Assembly: GCF_022201045.2 (NCBI RefSeq)
Contig: NC_068557.1
Coordinates: 23,289,501-23,353,500, forward strand
Origin: Citrus sinensis
Lineage: Eukaryota > Streptophyta > Magnoliopsida > Sapindales > Rutaceae
DNA: 64,000 nucleotides
Direction of reading: 5' to 3'
Numbering within the stretch: the first letter of the stretch is position 1; each line of letters opens with the position of its first letter. The notes under the pieces were generated by a model. The model did no database searches and was not told where the DNA came from. It worked only from the letters and a program-made list of their open reading frames with translations. Position numbers and translations under genes: made by a program. Below, piece by piece: positions 20,800 through 32,256 of the stretch.

Positions 20800-23348
20800 G
20801 GATGATGGCGAAATTCTCGACAGCGAGGTAACAACTGTTTCAGAAGGCAGAAAACGACTATATGATGTCTAGCTTATAAACTCAGGAGCTACCTGGCACA
20901 TGACCTCTCGGAGAGAATGGTTCCACACATATGAACGTATCTCAGGAGGATCTGTATATATGGGTAATGATTATACCTTAGAGATCGCCGATATTGGTAC
21001 TATCAAAATAAAATTTTTTGATGGTATAATTCGTACAATTGGGCAGGTACGACATGTCAATGGTCTGAAGAAAAATCTGTTGTTTTTGGGACAAATGGAT
21101 AGTCATGGGTACAAAACTCATGTAGAGAATGAAATTATGAAGATTGTTAAAGGCGCACTTGTATTGATGAAGGCAGAAAAGATTAGTGCTAATCTATCCA
21201 TGATTAAAGGAGAAACACTACAGGAGGTTGATCCGTGTGTCGCATCAAATGGAGAAAAGTCAACGATGATGTAGTATCTCAAACTTGCCCACATGTCAAA
21301 ACAAGGTTTGAAGATTCTCTCTGAGCGAAAATTACTTCCAAGGTTCAAATCAGTAAGTTTACCATTTTGCGAGCATTGTGTTACAAGTAAGCAGGATAGA
21401 TTAAAGTTCAATTGATCTATTGTTAGAAGTAAATGCATTCTAGACTTGATTCATTCTGATGTTTGGGAATCGCCGGAGATATCCATGGGAGGTGCAAAGT
21501 ACATGGTAACTTTCATTGATGATTATTCCAGGAGATGTTGAGTATATCTAATTAAGAAAAAGTCAGATGTATTTCCAATGTTTAAAGAATACAAAGCGCG
21601 GGTAGAACTCGAATCTGACAAAAGGATTAAGTATTTGAGGACAGATAACGGTGGAGAATATACAGATGACGAGTTTCTTGCTTTCTGTAAATAAGAAGGT
21701 ATTCAGAGGTAGTTCACGGTGGCATACACTCCTCAAAAAAATAGAGTGGCGGAGCGAATGAACATGACTCTTACAGAAATAATAAGAGCTATGTTGAGGA
21801 CTGTTGGTCTACCCAGTTCATTCTGGGCAGAAGCAGCCAAAACTGCATGTTACATAGTAAATCGGTCGCCATCTACAGTTATTGGGCTGAAGACAGCGAT
21901 AGAGACGTGGACTGAAAAGCCAACTGATTACTCCTACTTACATGTATTTGGATGTCTTGTGTACGTGATGTATAATGCCAAAGAAAGAACAAAGTTAGAT
22001 CCAAAATCTATGAGGTGTATCTTCTTGGGATATGTTGATGGAGTAAAGGGGTATCGTCTCTGGGACCCCACTGCCCACAAGATCGTAATCAACAAAGATG
22101 TTATCTTTGTAGAAGATCAACTGCAAAGGAGAAATAAAGATGATAGCACTGTAAAAGAAAAGTCAGAGACTATACCGGTGTATGTGAAAAATAATCTGGA
22201 AAAAAAAGATTCAGATTCTTCTGAAGCAGCACCAGAGCACGAGGAACAAGAATCAGTCGAGTCCGAGGCTCTAGAAGTTCGTCTGTCAACTCGTGAGAGA
22301 CGACCGCCAACGTGGCACTCGGAGTATGTCACAGAGATCAACGTTGCATACTGTCTTCTAACAGAGGATGGAGAGCCATAAACTTTTCATGAAACTTTAA
22401 ACAGCCCAGATGTTGCTTTGTGGATGACAATGCATGAAGAAATTGAAACTTTACATAAGAACAAAACATGGGAACTTGTATCATTACTACATGGAAGAAA
22501 AGCCATTGGTAACAAATGGGTCTATAAGATCAAACGTGATGGCAATGATCAAGTGGAGCGATATCGTGCGAGATTGGTGGTGAAAGGATATGCTCAGAAG
22601 AAGGTATTGACTTCAACGAGATATTTTCTTTAGTGGTCAGAATAGTCTTGGCGATATGTGCTACATTTGACTTACATCTTGAGCAGTTGGATGTGAAAAC
22701 TGCATTTCTTCATGGAGAACTCGAAAAAGAAATTTATATGCTCCAACCAGAAAGTTTTGCTGAAATAGGAAAAGAGAACTTGGTTTGCAGGTTGAACAAA
22801 TCTCTATATGGTCTCAAACAGGCGCCGATGTGTTGGTATAAGAGATTTGATTCATTCATCATGAACCTTAGATACAACAGACTCAATTCAGACCATTGTG
22901 CATATTACAAAAGGTTTGAAGATAGTGATTTCATTATTTTATTGTATGTGGATGACATGTTGGTAACAAGCCCCAACAAAGATCGAATCCAAGAATTGAA
23001 GGCACAGTTGCATAAGGAGTTTGAAATGAAGGACTTGGGACCAGCAAATAAGATTCTAAGGATGCAAATTCACCGACAGAAATAACAGGAAGATTTGGCT
23101 TTCTCAGAAGAACTACTTGAAGAAAATCTTACGACGCTTCAACATGCACGATTGTAAGCCAATTTCTACCCCACTTCCAGTTAATTTCAAATTATCCTCA
23201 AGTATGTGTCCTAGCAATGAAGCATAAAGGAAGGAGATGTCTCGAGTACCGTATGCATTAGCAGTGGGAAGTTTGATGTTCGCTATGATTTGTACAAGAC
23301 CAGACATTGCACAAGTAGTGGAAGCAGTCAATCGATACATGGCGAATC
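20800..23348 (+). pseudogene. Copia A pol, 5' part (protease, integrase, reverse transcriptase), decayed
   Basis: The protease motif reads NSGATWHM (about 20880-20905) with Asn in place of the catalytic Asp of D-S/T-G. A GAG-pre-integrase region follows near 21270-21420. The integrase core shows IDDYSRR, RTDNGGEY and AYTPQ (21505-21740). The RT shows KWVYKIKRD, QLDVKTAFLHGELE and the catalytic YVDDM at about 22945. Several in-frame stops and frameshifts occur, for example near 21538, 21692 and 22630. Coding is interrupted after the RNase H entry (RYMANL) by the Copia B insertion at TSD gaatc. Confidence 0.85.
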
Positions 23349-24698
23349 TGAAATACAAGTATGCAACCCAAGAGGGGGGGTGAATTGGGATTCTAAAAAA
23401 TTATTCAATTTATTAAAGAAAATCTTAATGCAATTATAAATCAAATTCAAAGCAATGACAATTAAGATGATCACAATATAAAAAGATAAGAGAAGAGGGA
23501 TTCAAACACCGAGATTTTTACGTGGTTCGGCCAACCTCGCCTACGTCCACGCCTCCAAGCTTTCCGGGCTTGAGGATTCCACTAAGCAAGCCTCCAAGAC
23601 TTCAAATGCTTACACTTGACTTCCAAGGTGTCAATGGACCTTTACAACAAGAGATTATCCCCAATCTCTTAACCCAAGTGTATCCCAACACTTACAATCA
23701 CTCAAAGTAAAAGATTACAAACTGTTTTGCCTCTCACAATATATAAGATTACACAATGATGCTTAATATGTGAATAGATGAAGCAAGAATGTGTTCTAAG
23801 CTCTATGAATATTGAATTCTCGAATATTAGCTCAAATGGTCGTGTTGTGATCAAGCTTCTTTGAATTTGAATGAGCTTATTTATACTTGGAGCTGAAAAT
23901 CTAGCCGTTACAAACTGTCGGATAGAAAACGGTTCGCCGTTAACCATTAACGGTTAACCGTTTAGGCTGGTCAAAGTTATCGTTGGGCCAATTTTCAAAT
24001 AAACGGTTTGCCGTTTAGGATTAACCTTTCGCCGTTAACTTCCAGAGACCTGCAAGATAAACATTGGTTATCCGTTTACACTAAACGGTTAAGGACTTGC
24101 ATGAAGTGGCTTCTCTGGATATTATCGGTTGACCGTTTACAATAAACGGTTCGCCGTTTATCTCCAGTAACCTGCAAAACAATTTAGCCTTATCAGTTTT
24201 GGTTAATCAGTGATTCTGGACGTTATCGGTTAACCGTTTTAAAATAAACGGTTCACCGTTAGGTTCCAATAGCCTTCCCATCTTTGGTGTTTTCCGTTAT
24301 TCATAAACGGCTAGAGCTTAGGCAATATGTTGCTCTCTGGTGCTAATCGGTTAACCGTTTAAAAGAAAACGATTTACTGTTAATTTCCAGTAACCTTCCC
24401 ATATTTTGTGTTTTCCGTTTTTCATAAACGGTTAGAGGTTTAGGAAATGTGTTGCTCTCTGCCTTTAATCGGTTAACCGTTTTATATAAACGGTTCACCG
24501 TTTATGACCAGAATTGCAATTTTAAACAAGTTTTTGTAGAGAATCTCTTTCTAATTTGAAAATCCATCTTTTATGAAGAAATAAGGCAATGATTAAAAGG
24601 GCTCTCATTTATTAAGAAATAGCTCCAATATTTTTGTCAAAAACCATATAAAATTTGTTATCATCAAAATCAATATTATTAACATATTCATGTTAACA
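23349..24698 (-). repeat. 3' LTR of Copia B
   Basis: 1350 bp; on the minus strand it runs TGTTAACATG to TTGTATTTCA. The U3 part (about 23925-24510) holds about four to five imperfect ~120-bp tandem units, each with inverted AACGGTT/AACCGTT modules. The plus-strand right end abuts the polypurine tract. Confidence 0.92.
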
Positions 24699-24875
24699 AT
24701 CTCCCACTTTTTGATGATGACAAATTTCATTCAATGTTTAGCTCCCCCTTAATATGTGCTCCCCCTACATGTATGGCCAAATTGAGAAATGTGGATAAAA
24801 GGATTTTTGCTTTTAAATCTCCCCATTAAAAAATCTTAAAAATCTTAAAAACCAACCGTAATTATCTCCCCCTTC
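24699..24875 (-). other. Multiple polypurine tracts of Copia B
   Basis: Minus-strand purine runs (plus-strand tctccc/ctcccc) occur next to the LTR at about 24700-24712 and again at about 24742-24750, 24759-24766, 24818-24824 and 24865-24873. Repeated PPTs upstream of the 3' LTR are described for Sireviruses. Confidence 0.7.
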
Positions 24876-25389
24876 ATCATCAAAAAGAAAAGAGGAAATA
24901 AGAAATACGCAAATCCGTTAAAGAAATTACCCAGTTTTTGCAAGCGAAAATTTTGGCAAAGTTTCCCCTTAAAAATGATCAAAACCACTAATACAAAATG
25001 AGATAAACACTTCTAAAAATAAATTAACATCAACTTCTTCTTTCAACAAGCCAACAACTCCATGAACAAAACATAATAACACTTCAATATCCACAAACAT
25101 ACCAACACTCCAATATCAACAAATAAACCAAGTCTACAATATCCAACAAGCAGTCAATCATAAATCATCAAACATCTAATCATCAAGAACATCACACACA
25201 TATGCATCAAAATCCAAAAAAATAAACATGCTGGCAACCAAAATGTAAAAATGTATGTGCGAAAACAAAGCTCAGGAACTATGGTGGTGGAGAAGATGTG
25301 CTCCCCGGATCATAGCCGAAATAGCCGAGAATAGTGCGCTGTCCAGCAATAAGCTCAAGCTACTGATCAAGGCTCTACCGCTGGAAGAT

Positions 25390-26600
25390 CTAAAAGTCAG
25401 AACGCAGCTGCTGGTGGTCACGGGAAATAGTGTCCAACCGATCAAGAATCAGCTGCTGGCGCTCCGAAATCCGCTGAACATCAGTGATCAGCTGCTGCAC
25501 GGCGTCTGAAGCAGGAGGCTGAACTGGAGCTGGAGGTGGCATAGAGGCAGATGGCTGCTCGGGAACAACAGAAGGCTCTGGAGCAGGAGGCAGCTCGGAA
25601 GAGGAAGGAATGTCAGCATCCATCATACGCTCCTCAAAGTCTGAGTCAGCTGGAGGCCGAGGGACAAAACGACGACGCGGAGGAGAATGATGAGCTCCTA
25701 ATCTAAAGTCAGGAAGCTGATCGGAAGGATAGATATCATTGAGCATCCGATCGTCCTCTGCAGCAATCAAGGTATCCCGGTTTTTGGAGTTGCTTGTCTT
25801 TATCCACACTCCATTCTTCCTGGAGAATCCAATACTGGTCATGGCCTCGGGACCAATCTGTCGAGTCTCCATATGTCCAGTATCAATAAGTGGCACCTCA
25901 AAGCGTCGCAGTATTTTAATGATGATACTGCCATAAGGAAGCAAGCGGTGGTTGACCGCTGGAGTACTCAACATATGTCGCACAATAATATACCCGAGGT
26001 TAATGGGACGGTCTGTAAGAAGGCTATCCAATAGGGCAACGTCCAACCTCGTAACCTCATCTGAGTGACCCTTCCTAAGAGTCACTATGTGCTGTAAAAT
26101 AGAGTGAAGAATACGAACTTGGAGAGGTAAAAGTTGAGACCGAAAATGAAGCATACAAATCTCATCCGATAAGTCTCGACGACGACATATATTTCGGACG
26201 CCATGAGTATGAGAAAAAGTATCAAAGGAGAGGGTTTTCCTAGAGGTGTAAATATCAAGCCCTTTACAAGAGATACCTAGAAAGTCAGCTAAGTCCGCAT
26301 CATCAAATTCTATGGGTACACGGCCTACTTGAGTGACTATCCTATTTGGGCGAGTATCGGAGATTTCCATATTAGAGTAAAAGACTCGCACTAGATTTGG
26401 ATAGACTCGGTCATCAAAATCAATACCAGATTCCCAAGGCTGAAGCATATCCCGAATACTTCTACCACATACAACCAAATTACGGAAATCATCAATGTCA
26501 ACAAAGAAGGATTCAAGTACCTTTCGACCATCGAAGCGTTCTTCGAACCGCTTGGAGGCATAGATTTACGCCTGGGATTTCTCCGAGAGGGTTCAGCCAT
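25390..26600 (-). pseudogene. Envelope-like / putative plant transposon protein ORF of Copia B
   Basis: The start region MAEPSRRNPRRK at 26600 is followed by a frameshift near 26565, then a continuous frame to 25390; the portion from 26478 is 362 residues. It shows the plant transposon-protein domain (SNMEISDTR, TQVGRVPIEFDDADLADFLGI), then a Pro-rich segment (about 310-330 of the long ORF) and a C-terminal coiled-coil-like helix (ISERQQLILDRLDTISRD). Downstream position after RNase H matches the third ORF of Sireviruses. No signal peptide or clear transmembrane segment is visible in the intact part, so an envelope function is doubtful. Role unknown. Confidence 0.72.
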
Positions 26601-26939
26601 GGAAACACGTAATGGGATGAAAGTAAACCGATAAAAGGTTTAAGAAAGAGTAGAGGATGTGAGTAGGATGTTCAATTTGGTTGAGAAAGGTGGAAATCGG
26701 ATTAAGAACGAAGAAACTCGACCCGCGACAGTTAGGGTTTAGATTTGGGATTTTTGAATTTTGGGCTCGATTTGAAGTTTTGAATCGGTAGAAATGTTCT
26801 AAAGGTGATAAGAAATGATTTTGAGGGTTTGATTTGGCACGGAAAGCAAGAAAAATGAGGATTTGAGGACAAAGAGACCTTCGGCTGCGCAACAATGGAG
26901 GAAACAGTGAGAGGGTAACTGGAGAAGGAGAAGAAAACC

Positions 26940-27200
26940 TTTGAACAGTTTTTATATTTCGCGAAAACGGTTAACCGTTTATTGAAACGGTTAAAGGGTA
27001 ACTTTCAGGGGCTGAAGAAAGGGAAACAGTGAAAGCCTAAGCGCTTAACGGCTAAGGAGTAACTGTTAGAGGACTCACTGTTGAAAAACGGTTCATCGAT
27101 TGTGGCAAACGGTGAAAGGGTAAACGGACAGACACATAATCTCGTTACTGGAATTAAACGGTGATCCGTTTATAGGAAACGGCTAACCATTTATTTTATC
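26940..27200 (-). promoter_or_regulatory. Cluster of AACGGTTAACCGTT-type modules between pol and the envelope-like ORF
   Basis: At least seven AACGGTT/AACCGTT or close variants lie here, upstream of the envelope-like ORF on the minus strand. They are the same modules as in the U3 repeats of this element's LTRs. An internal promoter or enhancer for the third ORF is a reasonable inference. Confidence 0.45.
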
Positions 27201-27439
27201 TGTAATTTCGCACATTTGATTTAATTTTTGGCTAGCAAATAATATATTCCAATATCATTTAATTGATCTGAAAATATTTTATGAGCCAATTTAATGCATG
27301 ATTCATGGACATGTTTTCAACCAATCAATTTATATAATCAAGAGTTATCAATGCAAATTCATCATTTGTCTACCAAGCTCAAGCATTTCATAAATAGTAA
27401 TCAATCAATTCAGTACACTCAATAGCATGAATAGAGATG

Positions 27440-30400
27440 TTAATGCAAAAATTTCATCATCCCAAGTTCATGCCGAATTTTTGAAAATTGTTCTTCGCAA
27501 AACGGTTTTGTGAAAATATCGGCAAGTTGTTTTTCCGTGGAAATAAACTCTAATGCAATATCTCCCCTTTGAACATGATCTCTCAAGAAATGATGTCTTA
27601 TTTCTATATGCTTGGTTCGAGAGTGTTGAATAGAATTCTTTGAAAGGTTTATAGCACTAGTATTATCACACTTAATAAGAATTTGTTCAAGATTAATGCC
27701 ATAATCTCTAAGTGTTTGTTTCATCCAAAGTGCTTGTGCACAACAACTTCCGGCAGCTATATATTCAGCCTCGGTAGTTGAAAGTGCAACAGAATTTTGT
27801 TTCTTGCTAAACCATGAAACAAGAGAGTGTCCTAAAATATAGTAAGTTCCACTAGTGCTCTTCCTATCCACTTTATAACCAGCAAAATCCGCATCCGAAA
27901 AACATGTTAAATCTATGTGAGTTCCCCTAGGATACCAAAGGCCAATATCTATGGTTCCACTCAAATAACGGAAAATTCTTTTAACAGCGAGCAAATGAGA
28001 TTCCTTGGGACATGACTGAAATCTTGCACACAAACATACACTAAACACGATATCGGGTCTACTTACAGTCAAATAAAGTAGGGATCCGATCATACCTCGA
28101 TACATTTTGATATCCACTTCTTTACCTTTTTCATCTTTGTCCAGCTTGGTTGTTGTGCTCATTGGTGTATTCTTGGTCTTTGAATCATCAATGCCGAATC
28201 GTTTGAGTAGATCCTTTACGTACTTGGCTTGATTTATGAAAATTCCTTCCTCGTTTTGTTTTATTTAAAGTCCAAGGAAATATTTCAACTCTCCTATCAT
28301 ACTCATCTCAAATTCTTTGCTCATACACGATGAAAATTTTTTACACAACAACTCATTAGTAGAACAAAAAATAATATCATCAACATAAATTTGAACAATA
28401 AGTATGTCTTGGTTCTTATGCTTAACAAATAGAGTAGTATCCGCTTTACCCATAAAGAAGTCATTTTCTAGCAAGAAATTTTTAAGTCTATCATACCATG
28501 CTCTAGGTGCTTGTTTTAATCCATACAAGGCTTTGAGCAATTTATACACATGATTTGGAAATTTTTCATTTTCAAAACCAGGAGGTTGTTTCACATAAAC
28601 TTCCTCCAAAATATATCCATTTAAGAAAGCACTCTTGACATCCATTTGATATAAAATAAAATCCTTATGACATGCATATGCTAACAACATCCTAATGGAT
28701 TCTAACCTTGCTACAGGTGCAAAGGTTTCATCAAAATCAATTCCTTCCTCTTGGTTGTAACCTTGAGCCACTAATCTAACTTTGTTTCTTACAACCACAC
28801 CGGATTCATCCATCTTATTTCTAAACACCCATTTAGTACCTATTATAGATTGATGTTCAGGTTTAGGAACTAATTCCCACACATTGTTTCTTTCAAATTG
28901 ATTTAACTCCTCTTGCATTGCCATAATCCAAGATTCATCATTTTCTGCATCCTCAAAGGATTTTGGTTCAATTTGAGAGATGAATGCATTATGCTCACAA
29001 GTATTTTTAAGTGATGATCTAGTTGTAATACCTCGTGAGGGATCTCCTAAAATTACATTTTTAGGGTGAGAATAGACATACCTCTACTCCTTGGGGAGTG
29101 TTTGAGAAGTACCTTCATTTTTCTCCGCATTTGGTTCTTCATGATGTTCCTCTTGAATTTCATGTGGTGCATCCTCTTGATTGTCATTCGATGCTTCTTC
29201 TTCTTGTTCTTCTTCTCCTACATCATCATCAACAACGACTTTCTCCGTAGAGGAGGGGTTAGACTCATCAAATGTCACATGCATAGATTCTTCCACAACT
29301 AAAGTTCTTTTGTTATAGACTCTATAAGCTTTGCTTGAATTTGAATAACCAAGAAAAATACCAACATCGAATTTTGGATCAAATTTACCAAGATTGTCTT
29401 TTGTGTTCAAAACAAAACATTTGCATCTAAAAACTTTAAAATAGCTAATGTTGGGTTTTCTATCTTTCCAAAGCTCATATGGAGTTTTATTAAGATTAGG
29501 TCTAATCAACACCCGATTTAAAACATAACAAGCGGTGTTGACGGCTTCGGCCCAAAAATATTTTGGTAATGCATTTTCATTTAACATGGTCCTAGCCATT
29601 TCTTGAATAGATCTATTCTTTCTCTCAACAACTCCATTTTGTTGTGGGGTTCTAGGTGATGAAAATTGATGCTCAATGCCTAGATTATTGCAAAAACTCT
29701 CAAATGCATGATTTTCGAATTCTCCTCCATGATCACTCCTAATGCATACAATACCATGCCCTTTTTCATTTTGTAATTTCTTACAAAGCACTTTAAAGGC
29801 ATCAAGAGCATCATCCTTATTGGCTAAGAATAATACCCATGTATATCTAGAATAATCATCCACTATCACAAATGCATAATATTTGCCATTTAAACTTGCA
29901 TATCTAGATGGCCCAAAAAGCTCTATGTGAAGAAGTTCAAGTGGTTTTGAAGTAGAAATATGGTTTTTATTCTTGAAAGAAATTTTAATTTGTTTTCCAA
30001 ATTAACAAGCTTCATAAATCTTATCCTTTTGAAAACTAATTTTCGGAAGACCTTTAACTAAATCATCTTTCGAAATTTTTGAAATCAAATCCATACTTGC
30101 ATGTCCTAACCTTCTATGCCATAACCAACAATCATCATGCAATGCCGAAAAACATTTATCAAGAGTAGATGCACATTCTATGTCAATGATATAAACATTA
30201 CCACATCTATTTCCAACAAATAGGGTTTTGCCATCACATGAGTTCTCAATAACACAACTAAGTTTATCAAATATAACTTTATAACCTTTGTCACATAATT
30301 GACTAATGCTAATTAAGTTGTGTTTCAAGTTTTCAATCAAACATACATTCTCAATTAGAGTTGAAGAGACTTTACCAACATTTCCAATTCCAAGAATTTT

Positions 30401-31018
30401 TCCTTTTGAGTTGTCTCCAAAAGATACGTCTCCACCATTTTCAATTTTGGTGAAGCTTGAGAACCATCCATAGTTTCCGGTCATGTGCCTTGAACAACCG
30501 TTGTCCAAGTACCATTTATTCTTCTTCTTCTTTAAGCCCTACAAGAAAAAGTCTCAAGTTTTAGGTACCCAAAGCTTTTTAGGTCCTTGAGAGTTAATAA
30601 CGGTTCCTTTTGGAACCCAAATGCATTTGACACCATAATATGCATTCCTTTTCACGGGACATCTAAATTTCATGTGACCATTTTGATTACAATAATGACA
30701 TGCAATCTTATGATCATTTGTGGAGGTAGCTTTAACAAAATAATTCTTATAATACTTTTGCTTCAAGTTAGGCTTATATCCAAGTCCTCCTTTATCAAAA
30801 ACACATTTTTGTGAGTTAAGCATATTATCTAACATCTTTTGCCCATTTGTAAATTTCAAAACAATTTCATTCAACTCATTATTCTTTTTCTTGAGCAATT
30901 CGTTCTCATTTTTCAACTCATCTATGTGTGATTTCAAATGCTCATGTAAGATGCTAGGTTTCTCATTTGATAATGCAATTTCATCATGCAATGTTTTGTT
31001 TCCTACTTCTAGGCATAC
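27440..31018 (-). pseudogene. Copia B pol (protease, integrase, RT, RNase H) with nonsense codons
   Basis: One reading frame runs from the gag-end zinc knuckle (CHYCNQNGHMKFRCP, about 30690) to the RNase H end at 27440, broken only by stops at 30554-30556, 30539-30541, 30002-30004, 29084-29086 and 28265-28267. Protease motif is LDNGCSRHMTG. Integrase has VDDYSRYTWV, RSDHGGEF and TPQQNGVVERKN. RT has [11 protein letters not shown] and YVDDI. RNase H has DADFAG, STTEAEYIA and the C-terminal ADIFTK. Three of the stops fit CAA-to-TAA or TGG-to-TAG transitions at conserved residues. Otherwise well preserved. Confidence 0.88.
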
Positions 31019-31029
31019 AATTCTTGCAT

Positions 31030-32199
31030 TTAGAGATTCATTTCATTTTTAAGCTTTGCCATTTCCTTTTTAAGACATACATTCTTTTTACCAATTTTCA
31101 TCAACTCATTATGCAAATCTTGAAAAGCATCATATAATTCATCATAGGTAGGATCACTTACCTCATTGAGATCATCATCCCCTCTTATTGCCATGAGTGC
31201 TAGGTTTGATACTTCTTGCAATCCTTCTTCATCATTTGATTCTTCATCACTATCATCCCAAGTTGCAACCATTGCTTTCTTCTTGAGTTTGTTGATAAGT
31301 GGGCATTCCGATCTTATATGTCCAGGCTTCTTGCATTCATAGCAAGTAATTGCCTCCTTCTTCTCCATATAGTTCTTGAAGTTTCTGAAATTTTTTCGCT
31401 CTCTAGTTTTCTTGAAGAATTTTCTGAACCTCCTTGGTAGCATGGCTAGCTCTTCATCATCCGGTTCACTCTCCCCATCACTCTCATATTTTGAAGCTTT
31501 GAGAGCAATGCTTTTCTTCTTCTCCTCATGTCCTTTTTCTGCAGCTAAATCCTCTTCATACGAAATAAGAAAACCAATTAAATCATCAAGAGGTAAAGTA
31601 TTTAAATCTTTGGCCTCTTCAATAGCGGTTCTTTTAGGTCTCCATTCTTTTGGAAGTGACCTAATGATTCTCTTAACTTTCTCACTATTTGAGAAGGTTT
31701 TCCCTAAGGCACCTAGGGTGTTCACTATGTCCGTGAATCTAGTGTACATAAAATACACATTTTCATTTTGTTCCATTTGGAATAACTCATATTGACGAGT
31801 GTATCTACTGATTTTAGACTTTTTCACTTGATTTGTCCCTTCATAGACAACTTCAAGTTTGTTCCATATCTCTTGTGCACTTTCACAACTAGATACTCTA
31901 TGGAATTCTTTCTTATCAAGGGCACAAAACAAAGCATTCATAGCCTTGGAGTTTAGAGACATCTTTCTCTTTTCTAACTCACTCCATTGACTCGATGGTT
32001 TAGGAATATCATCTCCTACTTCATCTTTGAACGTAGGCATGAATGGACCATCACAAACAACTTCCCAAATTTCATAATCTAAGGCTTGCAAATAGATTCT
32101 CATTCTAGTTTTCCAATATGCATAGTCATTACCATAAAAAAATGGTGGTCTAGTTGTGGATTGCCCTTCTCTAAAGGTTGAGTCATTTAGGGTTGCCAT
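31030..32199 (-). CDS. Copia B gag
   Basis: 389 residues, intact to its stop. It begins MATLNDSTFREGQ at the usual short distance from the PBS, has the UBN2-type gag region (PPFFYGNDYAYWKTRM, then IRSLPKEWRPKRTAIEEAKDL) and a CCHC knuckle CYECKKPGHIRSECP. The tail is acidic and Lys-rich and is followed by a frame change into the pol frame near 31010. Separate gag and pol frames occur in Sireviruses, so this frame change may be natural rather than damage. Confidence 0.85.
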   Translation of the reverse strand: MATLNDSTFREGQSTTRPPFFYGNDYAYWKTRMRIYLQALDYEIWEVVCDGPFMPTFKDEVGDDIPKPSSQWSELEKRKMSLNSKAMNALFCALDKKEFHRVSSCESAQEIWNKLEVVYEGTNQVKKSKISRYTRQYELFQMEQNENVYFMYTRFTDIVNTLGALGKTFSNSEKVKRIIRSLPKEWRPKRTAIEEAKDLNTLPLDDLIGFLISYEEDLAAEKGHEEKKKSIALKASKYESDGESEPDDEELAMLPRRFRKFFKKTRERKNFRNFKNYMEKKEAITCYECKKPGHIRSECPLINKLKKKAMVATWDDSDEESNDEEGLQEVSNLALMAIRGDDDLNEVSDPTYDELYDAFQDLHNELMKIGKKNVCLKKEMAKLKNEMNL

Positions 32200-32241
32200 G
32201 GATCTTTTACTCTAGACGATTAAGTCTTAACAAGAGAACGA

Positions 32242-32254
32242 GGCTCTGATACCA
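32242..32254 (-). other. Primer-binding site of Copia B
   Basis: The minus strand reads TGGTATCAGAGCC two bases inside the 5' LTR end, matching the initiator tRNA-Met 3' end. Confidence 0.88.
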
Positions 32255-32256
32255 AT

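Noticed and set aside
23925..24510. Regularly spaced repeats considered as a CRISPR-like array
   Set aside because: They are imperfect tandem units within a retrotransposon LTR, present in both LTRs, in a plant nuclear sequence.
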